Source of the DNA: Symsagittifera roscoffensis
Taxonomy: Eukaryota; Xenacoelomorpha; Acoela; Convolutidae
Direction of reading: 5' to 3'
Length of the DNA stretch: 64,000 nt
Assembly: GCF_963678635.1 (NCBI RefSeq)
Contig: NC_087069.1
Span: 44,745,448-44,809,447, forward strand
This document shows, in pieces, positions 48,212 through 58,925 of the stretch. The position numbers and the translations under genes are program-made. Each line of letters begins with the position of its first letter. Position 1 is the stretch's first letter. Under the pieces are notes generated by a model, which was not told the DNA's origin, made no database searches, and saw only the letters and a list, made by a program, of their open reading frames with translations.

Positions 48212-51200
48212 ATTAAACTAGTGCAACATCGAAGTTTTTAGTTAACAAGCTGGTCCCATTAAAATATTTTTTACTGTTTTTGTTCCGTTTTATGCAAACG
48301 CCCTCCGGCGCCAATAAAAGAAGGTAAGAAACACAAATTTTTAATCACTTTTGCTTTCATCGAATTTTGATGACCGCACAAAACTGCTTTTATAGCCAAT
48401 TTTCTATTAAATTTTGACAAATTTCATCAATTTTCTCAGAACATAAAAGCGGTAGTGAATTTGAGCTTAAAGCATCATTGAAAAATCAAGTTATTTGAAA
48501 TAGTCTTTGGCAGTTTTAATTCAATTTAGCTGCAAGTTGTTGAGTTTTGAGTCCATTAAAAATCATTTTAAATCAGAAGGAACTTTTTTTCTCTTTTTTT
48601 TTTTGCTTTGAATGAAACATCAACTTAAGACTTAAGATCACTTTGATAATGGAAGTCTGAAAAATTTTTGCCATCTGGAATTTAAAAAATCATTCAAGCA
48701 GTTTTTCATAGCATGCACGTTGGTTGAATAAATCAATTTGAAATACTTTTTGAATTACTTTTAATGCTTATTTATTCGTTTTGATCGACTTTGATTTGTC
48801 CTTTTGTGTTGAATAGAGAAATTGGTGGGAATTTTTTATTGGCGCCAAACAGCTAAAAAATGGCAATTGCTTTTGTAAAACAAAGTTTAATGAGATCAAT
48901 ATAATTGAAAAAACAAGAAGAATTTACCAGAGGGCTAAAATTATCACCTGAATATGTCAAAAGACGCCACAAGTTACGAAAACTACAATAATTGATTCAG
49001 AAATTTATTGTCTAATTCGAATGCTTCTGGCTAGAAAGCCCATCGATTGATTTTTTTTTTCAAATTTTAATATAATAGATAAAAGTTCACAGAAATTTCT
49101 TTCAGTTGATATTTGAAAAATTTAATCAAAAATTTGGGAAAATTGAATTTTAGTTAATTGAAAACTAATAAACCGCAGACTTTATAGTCTGGGCGAAACG
49201 TTTTTCTCTAAGGAGGAGGGCATTATTAGTTTCTAAAAGGGTCTAAAATTATTTAGAAACAATGGAAATAATTTCATCTTGTTTCCAATACAGCCAAATA
49301 AAAATAACAGTTCAAAAAGCGTTTTTTTTTCCAATTAAACACCTGGATCAATTTCCTGACACTATTGAAGCATCAAAAATGACATATAATAGTATATTTT
49401 CATTCTATGTCGCATAAATATATTTAGTTGCCCGGAATAAACAAAAGAAAACAAAAAAAAACATCACTGTTTTCGTTGATGCTTGATTAGACTTTTTTTC
49501 AGATTACATTGTTAGAAAAATGTCGGATTTTGAGCTAAAAGCTGAGATAATCTGCCATAAAATTCGTTTGATTAGTTTTGAAGCACAAATTTAACGCAAG
49601 ATTTTTACCACCAGAATACCAGACCACAGCGCAGGTAAGAAAAAATAAATTTTTATCTAACTAAACTTCTGCCTAAAACACAAGCTCCGAATCTTCAAAG
49701 TAGTAATTTTGCGTTTGTAAACACGAATAAATTCTCCAATTGATATTGTCTAGAAGTATAATTCTTTTCAACAATTTTAAGAAGGATACCCGAAAAAAAA
49801 CGATAGCAAAAGAGTGATAAGTTTCAATGGTCGTTTAGTGAAGAAGTAAAAACGAAATGTAGTTACAAAATTTAAGTCACATAACTTTGTTCCTGCAATA
49901 TTTGTTCCGACTACTAAAATTGGCGAAGAACTGTGTTTTGGGTGGGTTTTGTAATTTTAATCAAAACCAGAGATTATCAGAATACAGGGTTTTTTCAAAA
50001 CACATGTTTTAACAATCTTGTCTAATTTCACAAAAAATGGAATATTCAAGCCTTAATTTTTGTAATAGTTATCAAAATTTGCACAAAACTCTGAGAAAAC
50101 GTTCCAACAACCTTGTTTCGTTTGCGCATCGCGGTTTTTTGAATTTCTAGTACAATTTGTGCTAAGCAAGCTGCCATAGTGCGAATCAAATGGATTAAAT
50201 GAATTTGACCAAATTGTTCGATTTCGTTTTTCTCGAACCTGGTAAGCTTTGGACAAAAACGAACGGATGAAAAGTTGATTGCTTCTTTATAGTATAAATG
50301 TTTCAGTGAAACAAACGATTTTATATACCCAATTTATTTGGTTCAAAATTTAAGAGGGAAAAAAGGTGAAATGATGAAAGAAAAAAGCAAACTGCTTGTT
50401 TCCCTATTTAAATATAACCCAAATGTGTTAACCCGGCTTGAGGGTGTTTGAGGGGGTGAAATTGGATTCAAACTTTGCAAATTAAATGAAACATAAAATT
50501 GTTGGTAAAACTCCAAACCAAAACTGTAACCTTTTTGTCCAGAAAACGAGAGCATATATAAACGAGAGTATAAATATTATATAAAGTTACTAATTTGAAT
50601 CGAAATTGAAGTTTTTGGTTCAAATCATTTTATCCAGTTGTTTCAAAACAACTTTACAGAAATTTCTTCGGCCTATACCGTAGCTAAGCTAACATAAACA
50701 CATAAACAGGCTTGAGAAAAAATTATTTCAGTTACTAAAAATTGTATCATCAAAAATCCGCAAAAATTTGGCGCCTTCTGCAGAAATAATAATTTCAATA
50801 ACCAAAGTTTTTTTTAAATGATCGAGCATTCATAAAAAACGTGCTTCTAAAACAACCTGTAGGTTTGGTAATACTTTTTACCTAAGCCCTTTCAGTCTTG
50901 AATCGATCACATCTAAAATAAAAAAGAATAAATTTCAATGAAAAAATGGTAGAACTTTTTTTTTCTTTCAGATCTAATTTGACTATTGCTTAAATTGAAA
51001 GGTTGGTTCATTTTTCAACTTACTTTGTTTCTTTACAAGACTTGATAGCATAATTACTCACTAAAAACCTGTTGAGTGCTATTTAGTCTAGATTCGAAAG
51101 CCGTTGAAAGTATTCCGAAAACTCGTTAACTATCGAGAAACACCAGTTTGAATTTTTTGCTTCTTAGCCTAGTTTCGCCCAAGTTAAACAAACGAGTAAA

Positions 51201-51371
51201 TTTTGTAACGGAAGAAATTTCGTTTTCAGGCATACTTTTTTTCAATTTTTTTTTTGTACAATAGAAACATATTTTGAAGCTTCCTATAACTCTCTTCTTT
51301 GACAATAACTTTTGTTTGAAAACAATCAAAAATTAAAAAACTGTGCTTTTGGTTTTTTTTTTGTTTTTGAG
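48212..51371. other. AT-rich; no gene supported
   Basis: Contains one probable HINE 5' fragment at about 49902-49960, whose TTGTTCCGACT and GGGTGGGTTTTG match copies A and B. Otherwise nothing recognised. Confidence 0.45.
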
Positions 51372-51497
51372 ATAAATGCAGCCGATAAAGATAAAGTTGA
51401 CGTAGCTAGTGGTTTAAGTTTTTTGCCCCGGTCATCGCATCCCACCGGTCAGAAAGACGACGAAAAAAAACAGTTAGTTATTTTTTTATATTTTTGA
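51372..51497 (+). CDS. Possible exon, unrecognised
   Basis: A 41-codon frame follows a T-rich tract ending TTTTTGAG and encodes INAADKDKVDVASGLSFLPR then SSHPTGQKDDEKKQ, with a coding-like mix in AT-rich surroundings. It ends in TGA at 51497. No donor or partner exon was secured, so it could be an isolated relic. Confidence 0.22.
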   Translation: MNAADKDKVDVASGLSFLPRSSHPTGQKDDEKKQLVIFLYF

Positions 51498-51767
51498 AGA
51501 TCAAAACTGTGCAACTTGCAACAGCAACCGGCAGCTCTTTTTATTATAAAGATCACAGTTGAAATATTGTGCTGACTACTGTAGCTCGAATTATGGTTTG
51601 GGGTTTTGATTAGCGTAATCAAAGTGAGTGCTTCTTTGGTGATTTAAGCATAAAGTTTTTCAAAAAAAATCCTATAAAATTTATTAAAAACTAACAAAAG
51701 CCAACGTTTTAACCTTTTTTGTTATCATTTGACTCAAAAAAATTTTAGTCTCATCTCTCGAACAAAA

Positions 51768-51993
51768 ATGAACGAACGGGATGTTTTCCGCGCAACTGAC
51801 GTTACATCAAAAAATTCCGGAGAACTGAGAGTATTTCAAAATTGAATCGGAAACTCGTTCAGTCGTGATCCAGTTTTAAAATAGGATTTTCTCACTTTGC
51901 CTTCATATTGAGAAAACGTTCTTTTTTGTTCGGTTGTTACAGCAAAAAAGTATTACCTACAAATCTTTTCAAATTATTTTCAAGTCAATTTAA
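51768..51993 (+). CDS. Possible two-exon mini-gene, 37 aa
   Basis: ATG at 51768, exon to 51830 (CTGAGA/GTATTT), 112-nt intron ending GGTTGTTACAG, exon 51943-51993 to TAA, phase 0. It starts MNERDVFRATDVTSKNSGEL. The short length makes chance likely. Confidence 0.18.
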
Positions 51994-52542
51994 TGTTGGT
52001 TTTGGAAGCCATAATAAATCTGCGTATGTTCTGAAAACAAGATTAATTCCGTTGCAAACAAAATCGAAGCAAATCGAAAAAAAAGATATTCTAACTAAAT
52101 TTTTCAACTTCTGAGTTTTTGATTTTCTTAAAACTAAAAGGGTTCGTAATATTTTGGGTCCCGTACCAATTAAATTATGCTTTTATTTTTGGTTAGATTG
52201 TTAACTTTATAGGAATATGAACTGGAGCGCAAATTGAGCACTCTAAACTTTTGATGAGCTTAGACTTCAAGTATAATGTTCCAAAAAATATAGGGATTTA
52301 AAAAAATATTAAATCTTAAAAACAAAAATCTCGTTAAAAAATTTAACAGGATATACTAGCGGTTGCCTTTGTTCACATGAAATTATTACAACAATTAGAT
52401 TTTGAAAAATTCTACTATTTTTTAATAGAATGGCTTTACTAAAATTATTTTAGAAAGTATGAATAAAACAAGTTGAAAATTAAACTTCATGATTCAGTAT
52501 TTTCAAATTATGAAACTTATAATGTATTTAATGATCTCATCC

Positions 52543-53906
52543 CCTGCCGAGAAAATTCTTTATTTCTGAACTGAAATACTTTATACGTTATCTAATTTCT
52601 GGTAAGAAAACTTTTTTAAATTTTCAAAAAAAGCAGGGATTTTCTCTAAATTCTTTTTTCTCATCTCGATTCTGGTCAAAAATTAGCTAAATCTAGGCTA
52701 TTTTTGCACAATATCTATTTTATGGTCAGAAATTATTTTTGAAATGTTTAAATAAAGCAGGGATTTTCTTTAAATTTTTTATTTCTCATCTTATTTCTGA
52801 TAAGAAATTAGCTAAATCTAGGCTATTTCTAGCTTAAAAAAATTAAAAGCTCCTAGTTGTGCTCGAACACCTGACATTCATATTTCTAGGCTCTTGTGCT
52901 AACCACTATGCTACAGCCTTTTCACATGATGAATAGTTTTAGTAGAATACGACTTGATCTAACGAGTGTTAGTTTGCATTGTACTTCCTCTGTTATTGTG
53001 TATACTCGAAGCATGTTTAACTCGTTGCGGTTGAGCAGTGAACTGATATCTGGTTACTTTTTTCCAGATATTGTTTTTTACTGAACTCGAGAACAAATAG
53101 ATATTTTCTGCTCATAAAATACGAGAAAACTCGGCTAGATAATTTATATGAAAATTCTAACTAGAAAGACAGCCTCCGTTAGGTACGGTATACTTAAAAT
53201 TTTAAAGTTAATTGCACGACTTCGTTGATTGGTCTATTGCATAAAAATATGCACAGCACAAAGAAGCCATGACAAAATTTTCAGATTTTTAAAAAAAATG
53301 AAAGAAACACCTGTTTTCAATCTTAGTACAGTGTTTCGCTTCTTTCTGACATTTTTTTTCAATGAAGTTGCGTTTAAATTTTAGTACATCGGGTCTATGA
53401 TGAAAGACAAAATAAAACTGAGCATCTTATTCCTTCTTCTTTTTATTTGCCAAAATCCAAAACAAGGAGACCAAACTTTCTTTACTGATTAAAAATTAGT
53501 TTGATGTAGTTTCCCAATTCGAACGTCGCTGAAACCTTTTCAAGTAATTATCAGACAAGGTAACTTCTGAGGTTGCTTCGAAGGAATCTAGTTCGCTTGA
53601 AAAGCCCCCATTTTAGGATCAAAATCCTTCCCATTATTGGCGAGAGCTCGGAGCAGGAAAAAACATGAAAGAAAACAAGACTTTAAAACGTTCTTTTTTC
53701 ATATTTAGTTGATGGTACATAAAGAATAACCAGCACAGAGAACAAAAAAAAAGCTTCTAAGTAAAACTAAACCGGGTATTGGAACTGAAAGCACCAACTT
53801 CAGACATTTAGTAGACAGACTCAAAATTTGCTTTCAGATTAAATTCCCCGAGAAGCCGCGGCTTTCACGAAAAACCATGAAAAAATTACAGCGCTTAGAT
53901 TAGAGC
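52543..53906. repeat. 1.2-kb interspersed repeat, copy 2
   Basis: Partner of 37912-39146, longer because the SINE body within it is internally duplicated. The segment at about 53600-53700 is nearly identical to 38835-38935, including AGGATCAAAATCCTTCCCAT and GGCGAGAGCTCGGAGCAGGA, while the left part is near 80%. Confidence 0.8.
52545..52919 (-). mobile_element. tRNA-derived SINE, copy S2, with duplicated body
   Basis: Minus-strand head 52857-52919: GTAGCATAGTGGTTAGCAC (A-box region) and GGTGTTCGAGCAC (B box). The body unit, marked by AGCAGGGATTTTCT at about 52632 and 52762, is present twice in tandem, about 130 bp apart. Confidence 0.78.
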
Positions 53907-54056
53907 GATGCTCATATCGTTTTAAATAGCGGCGACATCAAAGAATTTGCTATTACATATGAAATGGGGAGAAACTACATTCAAATTTACAGCTAAATGC
54001 ACATAAAAAGTTGACTTTTATGAATTATTATTTTATCAATTAAATACAACACAATG

Positions 54057-54256
54057 NNNNNNNNNNNNNNNNNNNNNNNNNNNNNNNNNNNNNNNNNNNN
54101 NNNNNNNNNNNNNNNNNNNNNNNNNNNNNNNNNNNNNNNNNNNNNNNNNNNNNNNNNNNNNNNNNNNNNNNNNNNNNNNNNNNNNNNNNNNNNNNNNNNN
54201 NNNNNNNNNNNNNNNNNNNNNNNNNNNNNNNNNNNNNNNNNNNNNNNNNNNNNNNN
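54057..54256. other. Assembly gap, 200 N
   Basis: A run of exactly 200 N, so the true gap length is unknown. Confidence 1.
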
Positions 54257-54935
54257 TTTCAATTTTTGAGGCAATCTTGTTATTATGTTTCTACAACCTC
54301 GACCAAAACTTGATTTGCTTCAACTGTAACTGCTGAGTTTAAAGTGCTGTATAAACTTCGAGTAAATATTTTTTGTCTCAAGCAGATCTGTATCTTGTCT
54401 TTTGTCGAGGGGGGTGTGTTTTCTCTCTTTGAGTCGTCCTCATTAATTTTCCGATTTCTCGCAAATCCCTACCGAGACAACTTTATTCCACAAATTTCAG
54501 CGCTCAAAGCGTTCAGTTTCAGTAATTTTCGATTTTCAGTTTTGAAAGGTGACCACCAGTTTAGTCACTTGACCTATTCAACCTGGCCCGAAAGTGTTAC
54601 ATTATTCTGTTCTAAAAACAGTTTCCTTTTAAAGTTTTTTGTTTTTCGGGCTCGAGGGTTAAATTATCAAGGTATTTCGCTTTTATCTTCCATCATTGTC
54701 AAAGTTGCACGGCTTGTACATACTTTTCATGATCGTTTAGATGGCAGTTTTCAAGTGGATGTCAGATACCAGAATTATATGAAATATCTTTAAACATCAA
54801 GAGTGGGATATCAACATCGAAAGCAAATTGCAAAACTGATAGCGGGCTTCCATCAACTCAAAATAAGACTTAAGTACCGAGCCATAAGAACAATATCAAC
54901 GTTTCTCGTCTTCCCTTTTTTGACCCTCTAGAAAA
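54257..54935. other. Long open stretch, not supported as a gene
   Basis: The plus strand is open for about 149 codons (54344-54793) but lacks an ATG except near its end. The minus strand through the same bases reads partly protein-like. It could be a relic of the LINE downstream or another decayed element. Confidence 0.3.
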
Positions 54936-55410
54936 TTGTTACGACTTTCAAAGAAAGTGACAGAATATCTGGTTTGGAGGGTGTTTTTTTTTCTCCAGAC
55001 AAAATTCGACTTTTTAACTGGCCATTTTTGGTAGAAAAACAATTATCATCCGAGTTGCATTTTTGCCTTGAACTCAACCAATTTAAATATGAAAAATGGA
55101 GATTCTAAAAGTGTCAATATCTTCAATTGGGATAATTCATTCGCGATATACTTCGCGCCCATAACGCGTAAGCGGTGTTTTAATACGTCTTAGAAAAAGT
55201 TCAAAAATAGTTCATACAAGCTGTTTTTCACTACTGCTAGAAGCAAACAATTATTTTGTAAAATAGATGGCGTGTGGGGGGACTTTTCAGAAAAAAATCT
55301 CAAAAAAAAACTTTTTTTTAAATTCATCAATTTTACAAACGAAAACTGCTCCATATACCTGTAAAGGCAGTCGGAACAATCAGGGCTCCAAACTCATTGT
55401 AACAGTTTTG
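54936..55410 (+). mobile_element. HINE-like element, degenerate copy C
   Basis: TTGTTACGACTTTC at the left, the shared interior AACGCGTAAGCGG at about 55157, and GGCAGTCGGAACAATCAGGGC then CAGTTTTG/TT at the right. The 3' hairpin has decayed. It is about 60 bp shorter than copies A and B. Confidence 0.65.
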
Positions 55411-55559
55411 TTTATTTCACAGAAAAGTAAACACGTTGTTAAAAACAGACTAAATCATTACAGTTAACGACCTTGAGTTTTAACTCTTTTAAAAACCTCA
55501 ATGAACAATTGTGATCTTAAACTGATTCAATTGATGACATTGGGAATCCAAAATTCCAA

Positions 55560-56720
55560 AAAAAATGATTACCTTTCAATTGAAAGTTCGATTGCAGAGT
55601 TTTATTCAGCCGGCCATTTTTTTAAAATCATGAAAAATTCCTCTTAAAACGATAAAATTTCATCGAATATCATTCCAAGGTATTTGACACTGCTTTTTGA
55701 TTTAAGGTTGTCTCGGTCGAATGTAATTGATGGTTTATTGTTTCCATGGATTCGCACAGTTTTCTGCTGAGATTAATAACCTCCTGTTTTAAGTGTTAGC
55801 TTGTAACGAATGCCTAAAAAACAGTTTGATAAAATTTTGCAACTAATTTTCAGTTCTTTTATTGCTAAATTCGCGTTTTGATTTTCGCAAAAAGTAGCGC
55901 GTCCTCTGCATAATATACTACGTTGCACGAAGTAGGTAATTGTTTTTCTAAGTAGTTGATTTACAGATTAAAAACCAGAAGTCCCAGAGGTATATGTTTT
56001 TGCGGTAGAAACTTTTGATCGATAGATTCGAATGCTTCGGAAATATCTAATAATGAGCAAGCAGCAATTTATTGCTATCATGCTATCAATTGATTTTCTG
56101 AAAAATTCGGTGCAGAATTAAAAACTATCAGTTTTTGTATAGAAGGTTCTGAAATCAAATTGAGTGTTGCTTAGCAGGTTTTGCGGTATAGATGTTGTAT
56201 TCCTCAAATGAAGGAATTAACGATAGCGTTTATAACTTTACGAAAAATGTAACCAACTTCTAGTAAATTGTATAATCTTCTTAAAAGTTTACTCTGAGAA
56301 AGTTAGAAAATTTAACAAGCAAAAATATCAGACATAAAATTAGCTATGACACTATAACTTTCTCAGTGTAAAAGCTTTTACCGGGGCAGAGCAAGTGACA
56401 AATTTGGATGATAATTTTTTCGAAATTTCAGAAACTTTAAAAAAAATTTAAAAGATTTCAACAAAGTAATTAAGGAGAACTGAAATTAAACGTTGCAAGA
56501 AATAATATTTATTTGTTTAGATAGAAGTTTTTCGAATTTTTTTGATGACGTGCCTGTTATTGATATTGGCCTGTGATTTTCTGGTAGTTCTGGGTCGTCT
56601 TTTTTGAGTAATGGCGTTGCAATGGCTTTCATGAGCTTATCGGGAGAGAAATTTTTTTTGGATTTTCATTGAAAAGAAAAGTAAGATGTGTGTATTTTTC
56701 CTTGCAAGAATTCCTTGAAC
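55560..56720 (-). mobile_element. LINE reverse transcriptase fossil (Jockey/CR1-like)
   Basis: Minus-strand reading gives RT landmarks in order. At about 56510-56650 there is DKLMKAIATPLLKKDDPELP then ENHRPISITGTSSKKFEKLL (family: P-I-x-K-K-G-D, N-Y-R-P-I-S, K-x-x-E-K). At about 56010-56060 there is LLDISEAFESIDQKF (family: F-L-D-I-S-K-A-F-D-x-x-D-H). At about 55870-55930 there is VVYYAEDALLFAKI, the catalytic Y-A-D-D box with E for the first D. Frames shift between blocks, stops interrupt them, and the spacing between the first two blocks is some 300 nt too long. It is therefore long dead. No endonuclease or 3' tail was identified. Confidence 0.8.
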
Positions 56721-57373
56721 TCAATTAATAAAATTTGCTATCAAATATACTTCACTCTTCCAAACATGCTGTTTCAGATCAAATCGTAACGACAACTAAA
56801 TATTGTGTTAGCGAACATAGTTTACCCAGGTACCAGTCAACAACACTTAGGGCAATGACCTGTAGTGAAACATATTATCTATCTCAATACTTAACGATAG
56901 CACCACCACATATGTAGAAGACCGAAAAAAAACTGATTTAGTCTCTAATCCTTCAAATACTATTCGATGAAATCTGATTATTAGATCCGTCTGCTTTTAA
57001 TTTAAAAAATGCAAAAAATTATGTCGGGTTAGAAAATTCATTTTATTTTACTCAAATTTCATTCAAAATGAGTCCAAAATCTGACGGAAACAAAAAATAA
57101 TTAATTTTGAAGTTACATATAGTTTTTGGATTTTTTCAGAACCTACTTCAACCGAAATTTTTTTTCTGGTTCAACTATGTAGCAAAACCAAAAGGTTCCT
57201 TGAAACCGCCGTTTGTTTTGGTCTGCCTCAAAAAGTATCAAACTTTATTGTGCAAAACCTGTGAAAGTTTTACATCAGACGTGCGGATAAGGTTCGTATT
57301 TTTCCAAAATACCTTGCTTTCCTTCGTGAGGTTGACTTCATAAAAAACAAAAATGGTTTCTGAGATTTCGGTA

Positions 57374-57525
57374 CCAGGCCAAACTGTGCATTTTGTGAAT
57401 TGTGAACGGATTCCGCAACAAGGACGCTGCTTTTGTTCTGTTTTTGTACTTTCGTTTTGTTTGATCGTTCCCACAGAAGTTTAACCTGTTACAAAATTTT
57501 TCTCTGGAATCCATGAAAAAATTTT
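57374..57525 (+). mobile_element. R2-family fragment
   Basis: TA/CCAGGCCAAACTGTGCA, then GGATTCCGCAACAAGGACGC and CTCTGGAATCC as in the copy at 44801-44991. The right inverted repeat is missing, replaced by R1 sequence. Confidence 0.65.
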
Positions 57526-58170
57526 AGTCATACAAACAACATACTTTTTGCTAAAATGGTTTCATCGTAGTTTCAAAAAACTTTTTCTTGTTAAAGTCGG
57601 CGTATCCTACCAAATGAAAAAAAGAATTATACAAAACGTATGACCATACATGGAAATTGTTTTCGATGGTGGCAACAAACTATTTTGACATTGCCCCAAA
57701 AAAATATTTTTCCAGCCAAATATCGAATTCTAGCATGCAAAAATTAATTTTTTTGTGAGCATAGCGTAGTCGTGGATACAAAGAAACTGGATTTCTTTCC
57801 GTTATTCTGGGTAACTTTTTTCACACAGAATAGAAACTTTTTTTTTGAATTTCAAGTTTTTGTATGCCTTAATCAATGTCTGATAAACTAAAAATTCAAA
57901 GTTTAAAATTAAGCACCTTTGAAAAATTTTGCCATGCTTCAAATGTGCGATGCTTTTAGTATATGAATTGTGTAAGAAAATTTTCACACAATTTCTGTTG
58001 TTTCCAGTGCATTGTAATCATTTGATGACTCTAATTTTGGGTAAATCCCGTGTTTTGTCACATGTGTTTGGTCACAAATACATCCCAAAATTTTGACAAC
58101 TGCATGAAAAGCTTATGATTAATTTTTCCCATATATAAAAACTTTAAGATTAGCTTTTGGTCAACTCGGG
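57525..58170 (+). mobile_element. R1-family element, left end missing
   Basis: GTCATACAA at the left, a core with GTGAGCATAGCG and CAATGTCTGATAA, and the right end TTTGGTCAACTCGGG. Same orientation as 27262-27972 and likewise directly next to a truncated R2. Confidence 0.7.
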
Positions 58171-58697
58171 TTATCAAGTGGTTTCGTAGTCTTTTAGGTA
58201 AAAATTTTACTCCACTGAAAATGGTGGCAAACACTTTCGTTTCAGTCGCGCTGGTCTAGAGAAAACAGTCAGTTTTGAGGTTTCCCAAAAACAATAGTTT
58301 GTAAAAAGGTCAAATTAGAGGTCATATAGCAGGTCTAATCAGATATACAGAGTTTTTTTAACCTTAAAATTTCTGAAGATTCTGGAAAATTTTAACTCCA
58401 GTATCTTCAGAAATCGGGTTAATTTAAATTAGAAACTGGGTCAATTTCGTGATTTTTTTTCTTCGCTTAATTACTACTATTAAAATTTTAAAAATTGCTC
58501 AAGACAAGTCGGGAAAGTTGCGGCACAAAAAACTTCATTCTATTAAAATGTACGAAGCTACTTCTCAATAAGTCTTGTTTTACAATTGAAAGTAATAGAA
58601 TCCTTGTCATGTTCTTATGATCGTTTTTTCTATTCTGTAAATTTGTGCATCAAGTAATTTTTTGGGAAACAAGTTTTTGTCGATCAGAAACTCACTG
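58171..58697. other. No gene seen
   Basis: AT-rich with no recognised repeat. Confidence 0.5.
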
Positions 58698-58739
58698 GTT
58701 GCTCTCTTTTTCCTCTCTTTCTCTTCTCTCTCTTTTTTT

Positions 58740-58811
<72 letters not shown>

Positions 58812-58925
58812 CTTCTCTCCCTTTCTCCCTCTCGCTCTCTCAATCTCTTTCTCTGTATATCTCTCTCTCGCCTTCTCCCCCATCTCTCTCTCTCTCATCT
58901 CTATCTCTCTTTCTCGTTCTCTCTT
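58698..58925. repeat. (CT)n / (GA)n microsatellite
   Basis: Nearly pure pyrimidine on the plus strand for about 230 bp, mostly CTCTCT with TTT interruptions. The open frames across it (SLSL or ERER repeats) are artefacts of the repeat. Confidence 0.97.

Noticed and set aside
54344-54793. 149-codon plus-strand open frame
   Set aside because: It begins at GTG with no usable ATG, composition is unlike the supported genes, and the opposite strand is partly protein-like.
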